Shown: positions 33,325-44,096, counted from the first letter of the stretch. The stretch is 64,000 nucleotides of DNA from Neisseria macacae ATCC 33926 (GCF_022749495.1 NZ_CP094241.1:2294001-2358000); one strand, 5' to 3'. Notes: generated from the sequence alone by a model not told the origin. Made by a program: numbers and translations.

Positions 33325-34398
33325 ATGATTACATTGGCCGTAGATGCCATGGGCGGCGACTCAGGTCTCGCAGTTACCGTCCCCGGTGCCCTTGCCTTTT
33401 TGAAACAGCAGCAAGACGTACACCTCATTATGGTCGGCGACGAATCCGCCGTCCGCCAAGCCCTCTCCGCAGCCAACGCGCCGATGGAGCGCATTACCGT
33501 GCTCCACGCCTCCGAAGTCGTCGGCATGGACGAAGCCCCTCAGCTTGCCCTGAAAAATAAAAAAGACTCCTCCATGCGCATTGCCATCAACCAAGTCAAA
33601 GAAGGCACCGCGCAGGCCGCCGTCTCCGCCGGCAACACCGGCGCGCTCATGGCAACCGCCCGCTTCGTCCTCAAAACCATTCCCGGCATCGACCGCCCCG
33701 CCATCGCCAAATTCCTGCCCTCCGACAGCGAACACCTGACCCTCGCCCTCGATTTGGGCGCAAACGTCGACTGCACACCCGAGCAGCTCGTACAGTTCGC
33801 CATCATCGGCAACGAACTCTTCCAAGCCCTCTACCCGCAAAAAGGCAGCCCGCGCGTCGGCCTGCTTAACGTCGGCACCGAAGACATCAAAGGCACGGAC
33901 ACCGTCAAACAAACCTTCAAACTGCTCAAAAGCAGCAAACTGAATTTCATCGGCAACATCGAAAGCAATGGCGTCCTATATGGCGAAGCCGACGTGATTG
34001 TCGCAGACGGCTTTGTCGGCAACATCATGCTCAAAACCATCGAAGGCGCGGTCAAATTCATGAGCGGAGCCATCCGTCAGGAATTCCAACGCAACCTGTT
34101 CAACAAAATGGCCGCCGTCGCCGCCCTCCCCGCCCTGAAAGGCTTGAAAAGCAAACTGGATCCGCGCAAATTCAACGGCGCCATCCTGCTCGGCCTGCGC
34201 GGCATCGTCATCAAAAGCCACGGCGGCACAGACGATGTCGGCTTCAGCTACGCCTTAGAAGAAGCCTACCACGAAGCAAAATCCGCCAGCCTGTCGAAAA
34301 TCGAACAAGGTGTCGCCGAACAATTCGCCGCCTTGGAAGCGATTAAGGCGGAACAAGCCGCGCAAGAAGCACAGCAAGCCGAAGAAAACAAAGTTTAA
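33325..34398 (+). CDS. plsX: Phosphate acyltransferase PlsX
   Basis: 357 residues. Makes acyl-phosphate from acyl-ACP for phosphatidic acid synthesis, peripheral at the inner membrane. ITLAVDAMGGDSG at the start, AAVSAGNTGALMATARFVLK near 95, LALDLGANVDC near 139, NVGTEDIKGT near 179 and VADGFVGNIMLKTIEG near 226 are PlsX motifs. The tail (about 340-357) is a poly-Ala/Gln/Glu helix. ATG follows CGGAGAACAAC. fabH, which often follows, is not in the window. Confidence 0.96.
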   Translation: MITLAVDAMGGDSGLAVTVPGALAFLKQQQDVHLIMVGDESAVRQALSAANAPMERITVLHASEVVGMDEAPQLALKNKKDSSMRIAINQVKEGTAQAAVSAGNTGALMATARFVLKTIPGIDRPAIAKFLPSDSEHLTLALDLGANVDCTPEQLVQFAIIGNELFQALYPQKGSPRVGLLNVGTEDIKGTDTVKQTFKLLKSSKLNFIGNIESNGVLYGEADVIVADGFVGNIMLKTIEGAVKFMSGAIRQEFQRNLFNKMAAVAALPALKGLKSKLDPRKFNGAILLGLRGIVIKSHGGTDDVGFSYALEEAYHEAKSASLSKIEQGVAEQFAALEAIKAEQAAQEAQQAEENKV

Positions 34399-34441
34399 GA
34401 CCTATCTGCGCAAATCCTCTAAGCGTGTTTGCCACATAGCG

Positions 34442-34478
34442 AAAGGGTCGTCTGAAATCCGTTTTCAGACGACCCTTT
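34442..34478 (+). terminator. DUS-pair terminator of plsX
   Basis: AAAGGGTCGTCTGAAA and TTTCAGACGACCCTTT with a 5-nt loop; both arms have GGG in place of AGG. Confidence 0.85.
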
Positions 34479-34703
34479 GAGTTTGAATCATTCAAAGTCA
34501 ATCAACGTTTAATCAAAACAGCGCGGTCTAGCCCCGCCCTAATACCCCATTTGTCTGATAGGCTTCACTTTCTTATCGCAATACTTCAAACCGATACTGG
34601 TTTATCCTCTTCTATTTCTTTCCAACTCTGTTAGCAATAACCATTAAATCTTATTATTTTTCAATTAATTATATTAAATTTACGATTTCTTATCAATTTT
34701 GTA

Positions 34704-34731
34704 TTGATAATTATTTTTATTAGCGTATAAT
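34704..34731 (+). promoter_or_regulatory. Strong promoter with overlapping Fur-box-like sequence
   Basis: TTGATA, 16-bp spacer, TATAAT. The spacer and -35 contain GATAAT-TATTTT-TATTAG (34706-34723), which fits the three-hexamer NATWAT Fur pattern at 16 of 18 positions. No protein start follows, but a terminator does, which is why a small RNA is proposed. Confidence 0.6.
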
Positions 34732-34737
34732 CAAAAC

Positions 34738-34905
34738 CACTCGGAAGCCGTCCGCTCCGAGCCATTAAACGACAGATTATCCCCTCTTCTTTTTGTCTCA
34801 TTACCTTCGGAGTGCGCATATACGAGAAATACCGTTCCCATTTATATCAGATACTCAAAACCGAAAAACACAAAACCCGCTATCTCAACAGCGGGTTTTG
34901 TGTTT
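34738..34905 (+). ncRNA. Candidate iron-regulated small RNA
   Basis: A predicted transcript of about 168 nt from the promoter at 34704-34731 to a strong terminator. A 5' hairpin (CTCGGA 34740 / TCCGAG 34756), a single-stranded pyrimidine-rich segment (CCCCTCTTCTTTTTGTCTC, 34781-34799) and a terminator with a long stem are the usual layout of a trans-acting sRNA. Its length and Fur-box are reminiscent of neisserial NrrF, but I could not compare sequences, so homology is not claimed. The open stretch overlapping it shows no coding features. Confidence 0.5.
34868..34903. terminator. Strong bidirectional intrinsic terminator
   Basis: ACACAAAACCCGC and GCGGGTTTTGTGT form a perfect 13-bp stem (14 with one more pair) around a short loop, with T-rich tails on both strands. 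Confidence 0.9.
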
Positions 34906-35085
34906 GTTTTGTATGGAGAACGACACAGCCCCCCATCAAACTGGAAATCGCAAGAAGCTGCTGACGGAATACCGCTCCCTCCCTGATGACACCCTTTCAT
35001 CCGTGACCAAAAAGGTCATCTGAAATGGAAATCTCCAATTTCAGACGACCCCTAGTTAAACATCCAAAAATCAAACCCTGATATA

Positions 35086-35129
35086 AAACGTCGTCTGAAA
35101 CCTGATGTCCGGTTTTCAGACGACGTTTT
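35086..35129 (-). terminator. Terminator of mtrCDE built from a variant DUS pair
   Basis: AAAACGTCGTCTGAAACC and GGTTTTCAGACGACGTTTT: the uptake core is intact but AGG is replaced by ACG on both arms. T4 follows on the minus strand. Another DUS pair (about 35010-35051) lies just beyond. Confidence 0.8.
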
Positions 35130-35152
35130 GATGCCGTTTATTTCAAGCAGTC

Positions 35153-36571
35153 TTACTGCTGCGTGGCAGGTTGGCTAACGGTTTCGCGTTTCAAACCGCC
35201 GCCGAGTGCTTTATAGAGGTCGGCGAGGTTTTCGAGGCGGGTGAGCTGGTTGGCAAGCAACGCGGTTTCTGCACTATAGCTGCTGCGTTCTGCGTCAAGC
35301 AGGTCGAGGGCGTTGGATACGCCGTGTTTGTAGCGCAAATTGATAAGGCGCAGGGAGTCGTTGTAAGCGCGGCTTTGTTTGTTTAGCGCGGCGTAGCTCT
35401 TGTCGAGTTGCTCGCGTGCGACCAAAGCGTTGGATACGTCTTGGAAGGCGGCTTGGACGGCGGCTTCGTAAGCGACGATTTGCGCCTCTTTACGCAGCTT
35501 GGCTACGTCGAGATTCGCTTTGTTGGTACCCCAGTTGAAAATCGGCAGGGTAATGGAAGGTGCAAACGACCAGATGCCCGTACCGCTTTTGAAGAGGCCG
35601 CTCAACTCGCCGGACGCGGTACCGACCGATCCGGTCAGGCTGATGGTGGGGAAGAAGGCGGCACGCGCTGCGCCGATGTTGGCATTGGCTTGTTTGAGCG
35701 AGTGTTCTGCGGCGCGGATGTCGGGACGGTTCAGCAGGACTTCGGAACTCAAGCCGGCAGGCAGTCGGGTGATTTTGAACTGTTTGCTCAAAGGCAGCGC
35801 GGCAGGCAGGTCTTCCGGCAGAGGTTGGTTAATCAGGGTTGCCAAGGCATTGCGGGCTTGTTCGCGGTTTTTGACGGCGTTCGCGTAATCGGCTTTGGCG
35901 GATTCAATCAGGGCTTCCTGTTGACGCAAATCGACGGCGGAAATCACGCCTGCTTTGTGGCGCATTTGGGAAAGTTTGTAGGTGGCTTCGCGGGTTTTGA
36001 GGACGCGCTGCGCCAATGCCATCGATTCTTGGGCGTACAGTTCGTTGAAATGGGCTTTAGCAACGGCGGCAATCAGAGCAAGGTGGGCGGCATCGCGGTT
36101 GGCGGCTACGCTGAAATAACCTTGCAATGCGGCTTGGCTGTTGCTGCGGACGCGTCCGAAAAGGTCAAGCTCATAAGCTGCCACACCCAAACCGACGCTG
36201 TATTCGCTGCGGGTAACGCCACCGCTCAAGCTGCCTGTCCGCGTACCGGTGCCGCTGGCGTTTATGCTCGGCAGCAAGTCGTTGCGGGCAATCATGTATT
36301 GTTTGCGGTAGATTTCGGCGTTCAGCGCGGCGGTGCGCAGGTCGGTGTTGCGTTCCAACGCGATGTCGATAAGGCGGTGCAGGCGCGGGTCGGCAAAGAA
36401 GTCCTGCCAGCCCAAGTCGGCGGCGCGGATGCCGTCGTCGAATGTGTCGTATTTGAAGGTTTCGGCAACTTCGACCTGCGGTTGTTCATATTTCGGGATC
36501 ATGGTACAGGCGGACAGCGCGACGGCTGCGGCGACGGTACTCAATACCGTTTTGAATGTCATTTTGTTCAT
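35153..36571 (-). CDS. mtrE: Outer-membrane channel of the MtrCDE efflux pump
   Basis: 472 residues. TolC-family lipoprotein: signal peptide ending LSAC (Cys22), then the two OEP repeats. GVAAYELDLFGRVRSNSQAA near 150 and SLTGSVGTASGELSGLF then FAPSITLPIFNWG are family blocks. It forms the exit duct for hydrophobic agents, bile salts and antimicrobial peptides. Third gene of mtrC-mtrD-mtrE; a DUS hairpin (36583-36624) lies in the 55-bp gap to mtrD. Confidence 0.95.
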   Translation of the reverse strand: MNKMTFKTVLSTVAAAVALSACTMIPKYEQPQVEVAETFKYDTFDDGIRAADLGWQDFFADPRLHRLIDIALERNTDLRTAALNAEIYRKQYMIARNDLLPSINASGTGTRTGSLSGGVTRSEYSVGLGVAAYELDLFGRVRSNSQAALQGYFSVAANRDAAHLALIAAVAKAHFNELYAQESMALAQRVLKTREATYKLSQMRHKAGVISAVDLRQQEALIESAKADYANAVKNREQARNALATLINQPLPEDLPAALPLSKQFKITRLPAGLSSEVLLNRPDIRAAEHSLKQANANIGAARAAFFPTISLTGSVGTASGELSGLFKSGTGIWSFAPSITLPIFNWGTNKANLDVAKLRKEAQIVAYEAAVQAAFQDVSNALVAREQLDKSYAALNKQSRAYNDSLRLINLRYKHGVSNALDLLDAERSSYSAETALLANQLTRLENLADLYKALGGGLKRETVSQPATQQ

Positions 36572-36582
36572 AAGGATTCCTT

Positions 36583-36624
36583 GGGGTCGTCTGAAACCGT
36601 ATTTCGGTTTTCAGACGACCTTTT
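36583..36624. repeat. DUS inverted pair between mtrD and mtrE
   Basis: GGGTCGTCTGAAACCG and GGTTTTCAGACGACC. In the direction of mtr transcription it is followed by CCAAGG and lacks a T run, so it would be a hairpin rather than a full terminator. Confidence 0.75.
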
Positions 36625-36626
36625 TG

Positions 36627-39600
36627 CTAGTGCTTGTTGTCCGTATTTTGATCTTCGTGGGAAATCATGCCTGCTTCGGCAGCGTGTTTCACGGCCATTT
36701 CATGTTCGTGCGCGCTTTCCTTAAAGAATTTACGCACAACCACATAGAACAAAGGCACAAGGAACACGGACAAAATCGTACCGATCAACATGCCCCAGAA
36801 CACAGTCGTACCGATGGCACGCCGGCTGGCAGAGCTGGCACCGCTGGCGACATACAGCGGAACCACGCCCAAAATGAAGGCAAACGAAGTCATGATAATC
36901 GGACGGAAACGCAGGCGCGCTGCTTCCAGCGCGGCTTCCAGTGCGCTCTTGCCCTGTGCTTGCAGGTCTTTGGCAAACTCGATAATCAGAATCGCGTTTT
37001 TCGCACTCAAGCCCATTACGGTTACAAAGCCGACTTGGAAGTAAATATCGTTACTAAACGATGGAACGCTGTCCAACAAGGCTTCAAAAATATTGCGTCC
37101 GGTAACACCCAATGCCGCACCGACCAAGCCCAACGGAATCACGAGGATAACCGCCAGCGGGATAGACCAGCTTTCATAAAGTGCGGCAAGTACCAAGAAC
37201 ACGGCAGCAATCGCCAAGCCGTACAAAATCAAGGTTTGCGAACCGCCTTTGGCTTCTTCGCGCGACTGTTCGCCCCATTCAAGGCTGTAACCGCCTTCCA
37301 TTTCGTCCACCATTTTCTGAACCGCAGCCATTGCCTGACCGGATGAAACACCGGTAGCCGGAGAGCCGGAAAGTTCCATAGCGGGATAGCCGTTAAACCG
37401 TACGCTTTGTTCCGTACCGTTTTCCCAAGAAACAGTAGCAATGGTAGAAAGCGGGACAGCGACACCGGAGCTGTTGGGCACAGTCAAGTTCAGGATGTCG
37501 GACGGCTGCATACGAGCAGAAGCATCAGCCTGCACCATCACGCGTTGCAGACGACCCTGGTTCGGGAAGTCGTTGACATAAGACGAACCCAAAGAGGAAG
37601 CCAGGGTCGTGCGGATGTCTGAGAACGAAATGCCTTGTGCGGCGGCGGCGGCACGGTCTATGTCGATTTTCAATTGCGGCGCATCTTCCAGACCACCGGC
37701 ACGGACGGTGTTCGGGTCAAACAGACCGCTTTCGCGCATTTTGCCGATCAATTCATTGCGCTTCGCCAGCAATGCGGCATGACCGGTATTGTTGCGGTCT
37801 TGCAGGTTGATGGTCAGCCCTGAGCCGTTACCCAATTCCATAATCGGAGGAGGCGTAAGGGCAAAACCGACCCCGTCTTTGAGTGTACTCATCATCGTAC
37901 CGTTCAACTTATTGGCGACAGAGGTTGCATCGCTGCCCGGCGTTTTACGCTCTTCCCAGTCCTTAAGTATGGCAAAACCCATTGCCATATTCTGACCGCT
38001 GCCTGAGAAACTGAAGCCGGAAACGGTAATGATGTCTTTAATTTCAGGAATGCTTTTCGCCAACTGGGTAACTTGCGCCATTGTCGCATCGGTACGCTCT
38101 TTGGTCGCACCCGCAGGCAGTTGTACGCTGACCATGATGAAGCCTTGGTCTTCAGTCGGCAAGAAGGAGGTCGGCAAACGCATAAACAGGAATACGCCTG
38201 CGGCTGCCAGACCGATATAGACAATCATCATACTGAACGTCTTACGCAGCACTTTGACAACCCAACCCTCGTAGCCATTCGTCCAATTGTCGAATTTTTT
38301 ATTAAACCAACCGAAAAGCCCCTTCTTCTCTTGATGGTGCCCTTTCGGAATCGGCTTGAGCATGGTGGCGCACAATGCCGGCGTCAGCGTCAGTGCGAGG
38401 AATGCGGAGAATGCAATCGATGCCGCCATGGTTAAAGCGAACTGTTTGTAAATATTGCCGGTCGCACCGCTGAACATCGCCAAAGGCACAAATACGGAAA
38501 TCAGGACGGCGGTAATACCGACCACCGCGCCGGAAATCTGACCCATCGCTTTTTTGGTTGCTGCTTTAGGCGGCAAACCTTCCGTCGCCATAATACGCTC
38601 GACGTTTTCAACGACCACAATCGCATCATCGACCACGATACCGATAACCAATACCATCGCAAACATGGTCAATACGTTAATCGACATGCCCATATAAGAG
38701 ATGAAGGCAAAACCGCCCAACAGCGAAATCGGCACGACAATGGTCGGAATCAGCGTATAGCGGATGTTTTGCAGGAAGAGGAACATCACTACAAACACCA
38801 GTAAAACAGCCTCTCCAAGCGTACTCAACACTTTCTCAATCGAAATCTTAACGAATTTTGAAGTGTCGTAAGGCGTTTTCCAGCTCATGCCCTGCGGGAA
38901 GTATTTTTTCAAAACCTCCATTTTTTCCTTTACGGCAGTGGCGGTTGCCATAGCATTACCGCTGTTGGACAACATCACCGCCATACCGGTGGTGTTCACA
39001 CCGTTCAGACGGGTGGAAGAGGAATAGTCTTCCATACCCAAGCTGACTTTTGCCACATCTTTCAGATAGACATTCGAGCCGTCGGTATTGGATACCAAAA
39101 TGATGTTGCCGAACTCTTCAGCCGTTTTTAATTGTCCTTCCGCAGTAACGGTCGCCGAAATGGTCTGACCTTCAACGGCCGGTAAAGAGCCGATGGAGCC
39201 TGCCGAGATTTGGATGTTTTGTGTTGCAAGCGCATTGGTCACCGTAGCAAAAGACAGGTTGTAGTTTTGCAGTTTTTTCGGGTCAACCCAAATGCGCATG
39301 GCACGTTGCGCACCAAACAACTGCACCTTACCTACACCGTCGATACGCTGCAATTCAGGAATGATGTTGCGTTGTGCGTAGTCGTTCATTTCCTCGGTGG
39401 ACTGTACGTCTGACGAGAGCATCACAATCATCAGGAAGTTTTCACGCGCCTTGGATACGGTAACGCCATATTGCTGCACGGCGGCAGGCAGGTTGCTCAA
39501 TACTTCGGAAAGTTTGTTCTGCACCTCTACCTGCGCCAGATCCTCGTTGGTTTCAGGCGTAAACGTCAAACTGACCGTACCCGAACCACTGGAGTTGGCG

Positions 39601-39842
39601 GAAGTGCTCATGTAATCCAAACCTTCCACACCGTTCATACTGCGTTCGATAACGGCAAGCACGCTGTCTTCCATCACCTGCGCGGACGCACCCGGATAAG
39701 TGGCGGTCAGCGTAATGGTCGGAGCGGCAACGGACGGATATTGGGAAACCGGCAAACTCCTAATGCCGATAACACCCAATGCGATAATAAAAATCGCAAT
39801 GACCCATGCAAAGATGGGGCGGTCGATAAAAAACTTAGCCAT
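36627..39842 (-). CDS. mtrD: RND multidrug efflux transporter MtrD
   Basis: 1071 residues, inner-membrane proton-driven trimer subunit. 12 membrane helices with two large periplasmic loops; MAKFFIDRPIFAWVIAIFII at the start; the proton-relay helix 4 has VLVIGIVVDDAIVVVENVER near 398 (two Asp); GGFAFISYMGMSINVLTMFA and the C-terminal RLRFRPIIMTSFAFILGVVP are HAE-RND motifs. Works with MtrC and MtrE. Starts 11 nt after the mtrC stop. Confidence 0.97.
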   Translation of the reverse strand: MAKFFIDRPIFAWVIAIFIIALGVIGIRSLPVSQYPSVAAPTITLTATYPGASAQVMEDSVLAVIERSMNGVEGLDYMSTSANSSGSGTVSLTFTPETNEDLAQVEVQNKLSEVLSNLPAAVQQYGVTVSKARENFLMIVMLSSDVQSTEEMNDYAQRNIIPELQRIDGVGKVQLFGAQRAMRIWVDPKKLQNYNLSFATVTNALATQNIQISAGSIGSLPAVEGQTISATVTAEGQLKTAEEFGNIILVSNTDGSNVYLKDVAKVSLGMEDYSSSTRLNGVNTTGMAVMLSNSGNAMATATAVKEKMEVLKKYFPQGMSWKTPYDTSKFVKISIEKVLSTLGEAVLLVFVVMFLFLQNIRYTLIPTIVVPISLLGGFAFISYMGMSINVLTMFAMVLVIGIVVDDAIVVVENVERIMATEGLPPKAATKKAMGQISGAVVGITAVLISVFVPLAMFSGATGNIYKQFALTMAASIAFSAFLALTLTPALCATMLKPIPKGHHQEKKGLFGWFNKKFDNWTNGYEGWVVKVLRKTFSMMIVYIGLAAAGVFLFMRLPTSFLPTEDQGFIMVSVQLPAGATKERTDATMAQVTQLAKSIPEIKDIITVSGFSFSGSGQNMAMGFAILKDWEERKTPGSDATSVANKLNGTMMSTLKDGVGFALTPPPIMELGNGSGLTINLQDRNNTGHAALLAKRNELIGKMRESGLFDPNTVRAGGLEDAPQLKIDIDRAAAAAQGISFSDIRTTLASSLGSSYVNDFPNQGRLQRVMVQADASARMQPSDILNLTVPNSSGVAVPLSTIATVSWENGTEQSVRFNGYPAMELSGSPATGVSSGQAMAAVQKMVDEMEGGYSLEWGEQSREEAKGGSQTLILYGLAIAAVFLVLAALYESWSIPLAVILVIPLGLVGAALGVTGRNIFEALLDSVPSFSNDIYFQVGFVTVMGLSAKNAILIIEFAKDLQAQGKSALEAALEAARLRFRPIIMTSFAFILGVVPLYVASGASSASRRAIGTTVFWGMLIGTILSVFLVPLFYVVVRKFFKESAHEHEMAVKHAAEAGMISHEDQNTDNKH

Positions 39843-39853
39843 TGATGCCTTCC

Positions 39854-41146
39854 TTATTTAGCTGCGGATGCCGGTTTGGCTTCAGAGGTCGTCTGAACGT
39901 CTTTTTTCGCTTCGGAAGCAGCTTTGGGTGCGGCTCCGGCAGCAGATGCGGCAGCCTTTTCGGGAGGTGTCCATTCTTTAGGCGTAACCTTTTTCCCGCC
40001 ACTCATGGATGCAATGGCGATGCCGTCAACAATGACTTTGTCGCCGTCTTTCAGACCCGCAGTGATCACCCAGTTGGTTCCCTGCTGCTGGGCGACTGTT
40101 ACCTCGCGCGGCTCCATTTCGCCTTTGGCGTTCACAATCATCACGGTATCTTTCGTACCGCGCGTTACTGCCTGCTGCGGTACGACAAAAGCGTTGTCGG
40201 CAGCCACTTGTTCCATCAGGACGCGCACATAAAGACCTGACATCAAAATGTTTTTGTCGTTCGGCACTGACGCGCGCAGCGTGATTTGTCCGGTTGTTTC
40301 GTTCACAGACGGATCGGAGAACAACAAACGGCCTTTGTGCGGATAAACTTCGCCGTTGTCGAACTTGATGCCCACTTCAATCGCGCCATCCACGCTCGAC
40401 AATTTGCCCTCGGCAACCTGTTGGCGCAGCTTCATCACTTCGGTCGCGGATTGAGTGATGTTCACATACATAGGATTGGTTTGGCGGATGGTCGCCAGTA
40501 CGGTTGTATCGCCTGCGTTCAGCAGCGTACCTTCGGATACTTTGGACTGCCCGATGAAACCTGAAATCGGTGCGGTAATGCGCGCCCTGTTCAGATTGAT
40601 ACCGGCAGATTTAATCGCCGCCTGAGCCGCTTTGACGCTCGCCTCGGCAGAACGTTTCGCCGTTACCGCCGCATCGTAATCCTGTTTACTGATGGCATCG
40701 GCGGCGACCAGCGGCTTGTAACGCGCCAAGTCGGCATTGGCTTTGGCAAGGGTCGCCTGCGCGCCTGCCAATTGGGCGCGCGAGCTTTCCAGATCAGCTT
40801 GATAGGTGGAACTATCGATTTGATAAAGCGGCTGTCCGGCGCGGACATAGCTGCCCTCTTGGAACAGGCGTTTTTGGATGATGCCGCCTACTTGGGCGCG
40901 GACATCCGCCGTACGCAGCGACTCCAAACGGCCCGGCAGCTCGGTCGTCAGCGCGACGGTTTCAGGATGGACGGTAACGACACCGACCACAGGGGGCGGA
41001 GCTTCTTTTTGCGCAGCTGCCTGCTGCCCTTTTCCATCTTTTGCACCTTGCGTCGCATCGGAGCCTTTGTTACACGCTGAAAGAGCCAACGCAGTAGCGG
41101 CAGCGATTGCCGCCATGCGCATCACCTTAGAAGCATAAGAAGCCAT
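39854..41146 (-). CDS. mtrC: Periplasmic adaptor lipoprotein MtrC
   Basis: 430 residues. Lipobox LALSAC (Cys25), HlyD/AcrA-type adaptor: barrel-sandwich halves (VTVHPETVALTTELPGRLES, RARITAPISGFIGQSKVSEG) around a coiled-coil hairpin (about 110-170), then beta-barrel and membrane-proximal domains and an Ala/Lys-rich tail (AASAAGAAPKAASEAKKD). First gene of the efflux operon, divergent from mtrR, which represses it from the shared control region. Confidence 0.96.
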   Translation of the reverse strand: MASYASKVMRMAAIAAATALALSACNKGSDATQGAKDGKGQQAAAQKEAPPPVVGVVTVHPETVALTTELPGRLESLRTADVRAQVGGIIQKRLFQEGSYVRAGQPLYQIDSSTYQADLESSRAQLAGAQATLAKANADLARYKPLVAADAISKQDYDAAVTAKRSAEASVKAAQAAIKSAGINLNRARITAPISGFIGQSKVSEGTLLNAGDTTVLATIRQTNPMYVNITQSATEVMKLRQQVAEGKLSSVDGAIEVGIKFDNGEVYPHKGRLLFSDPSVNETTGQITLRASVPNDKNILMSGLYVRVLMEQVAADNAFVVPQQAVTRGTKDTVMIVNAKGEMEPREVTVAQQQGTNWVITAGLKDGDKVIVDGIAIASMSGGKKVTPKEWTPPEKAAASAAGAAPKAASEAKKDVQTTSEAKPASAAK

Positions 41147-41304
41147 TACATTTCCTATCTGTATAATTGTTATGAGGTTTTACCCTATACTTTGTCATCA
41201 GAGCCGATTTTTGGTTCCGAAACAACAATAACCTGCCTCAATATCCGGAGCAGGTCGTCTGAAAATTTATTTTATACTTGAGAGCCAATCTCAATTACGA
41301 GTGC

Positions 41305-41349
41305 CATTATACATACATGCTTGCATGGATACAAAGTATTTTTTATAAT
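41305..41349. promoter_or_regulatory. Overlapping mtrC and mtrR promoters with operator palindrome
   Basis: For mtrC (minus): TTGTAT at 41333-41328, 17 bp, TATAAT at 41310-41305. For mtrR (plus): TTGCAT at 41320-41325, 18 bp, TATAAT at 41344-41349. Between them lies CATGCTTGCATG (41315-41326), a near-perfect palindrome and likely MtrR site. The spacer CAAAGTATTTTTT is the counterpart of the gonococcal 13-bp inverted repeat but is not a perfect palindrome. No Correia insertion is present, unlike meningococci. Confidence 0.75.
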
Positions 41350-41381
41350 TCCCAATATTCCGCCCAATTGAAATAGGCATC

Positions 41382-42017
41382 ATGCGGAAAACCAAAACCG
41401 AAGCCCTTAAAACCAAAGAACATCTCATGCTCGCCGCGCTGGAAACCTTCTACCAAAAAGGCATCGCGCGCACTTCGCTCAACGAAATCGCCCAGGCCGC
41501 CGGCGTGACGCGCGGCGCGTTGTACTGGCATTTCAAAAACAAAGAAGACTTGTTCGACGCCCTCTTCCAGCGCATTTGCGACGACATCGAAAACTGTATG
41601 CATCAGGACGCGGCCGATAGCGATGAACAAGAATGGTCGCTTTTCCGCCGCACCTTGATGCACTTTTTCACGCGCCTGCAAACCAACGACATCCACTATA
41701 AATTCCACAGCATCCTGTTTTTAAAATGCGAACACACCGAGCAGAACGCCGCCGTCATCGACATTGCGGATAAACATCAAGCGATTTGGCGCGAGAAAAT
41801 TACCGAAGTCCTGACCAAATCCATTGCCCAACATGCCTTATCCGAAGATTTGGATACCGACATGGCGGTCATCTTCATCAAATCGATGCTGGACGGTCTG
41901 ATTTGGCGTTGGCTCTCGTCCGACAAAAGTTTCGACCTTGCCCAAACCGCACCGCGCATGATTGACATCCTCTTGGACAATCTGAAAAACCACCCGCAAC
42001 TGCGTAAGCAAAAATAA
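41382..42017 (+). CDS. mtrR: TetR-family repressor of mtrCDE
   Basis: 211 residues. TetR helix-turn-helix at about 25-60: TSLNEIAQAAGVTRGALYWH then FKNKEDLFDALF, identical in layout to MtrR, AcrR and TtgR. The ligand-binding domain is full length, with no truncation. It represses mtrCDE until bound by hydrophobic substrates in gonococcus; the divergent arrangement supports the same role. Confidence 0.96.
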   Translation: MRKTKTEALKTKEHLMLAALETFYQKGIARTSLNEIAQAAGVTRGALYWHFKNKEDLFDALFQRICDDIENCMHQDAADSDEQEWSLFRRTLMHFFTRLQTNDIHYKFHSILFLKCEHTEQNAAVIDIADKHQAIWREKITEVLTKSIAQHALSEDLDTDMAVIFIKSMLDGLIWRWLSSDKSFDLAQTAPRMIDILLDNLKNHPQLRKQK

Positions 42018-42029
42018 CGGACTGCATAC

Positions 42030-42076
42030 AAAAAGGTCGTCTGAAAACAAGCATCACACGTTTTCAGACGACCCGT
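42030..42076 (+). terminator. DUS-pair terminator of mtrR
   Basis: AAAGGTCGTCTGAAAAC and GTTTTCAGACGACC around a 12-nt loop. Confidence 0.75.
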
Positions 42077-42150
42077 TCCTTGTTTCAACAGGCGTTATAT
42101 ATTATGAATCAACCTGATAGACAAACAACGTCCGAACAATCCCTGCTTAA

Positions 42151-42197
42151 CAAAAACGTCGTCTGAAACCCTTTTTCAAGTTTTCAGACGACGTTTT
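42151..42197. terminator. Variant DUS pair, terminator of ettA
   Basis: AAAAACGTCGTCTGAAAC and TTTTCAGACGACGTTTTC: the ACG variant again, with A5 on the left that is a T run for the minus-strand ettA. Confidence 0.78.
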
Positions 42198-42209
42198 CTT
42201 ATTTTCCTA

Positions 42210-43886
<1,677 letters not shown>

Positions 43887-44011
43887 AGTATTCTCAATTC
43901 GGTCAAACAAATTTCAGACGACCCATTTTAACCGATTGCACCGATTGTTGCTTGCACGGATGATATTTAGAGGGGAAATAGATGGAGTGGATTGATTTGT
44001 TCGGATTTGGA

Positions 44012-44051
44012 AGAAGGTCGTCTGAAATAATGGTTTCAGACGACCTTTCTT
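44012..44051. repeat. DUS inverted pair after nadB
   Basis: AAGAAGGTCGTCTGAAA and TTTCAGACGACCTTTCTT with a 6-nt loop; T-rich tail on the plus side only. Confidence 0.75.
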
Positions 44052-44096
44052 CATTTTTTCACGAGAATATCCCCAACCCCCGCGCAGCCCTACTCT

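Noticed and set aside
34793..35023. 76-codon frame between plsX and mtrE
   Set aside because: Spans a perfect intrinsic terminator and a DUS, with no family features; the small RNA explanation fits better.
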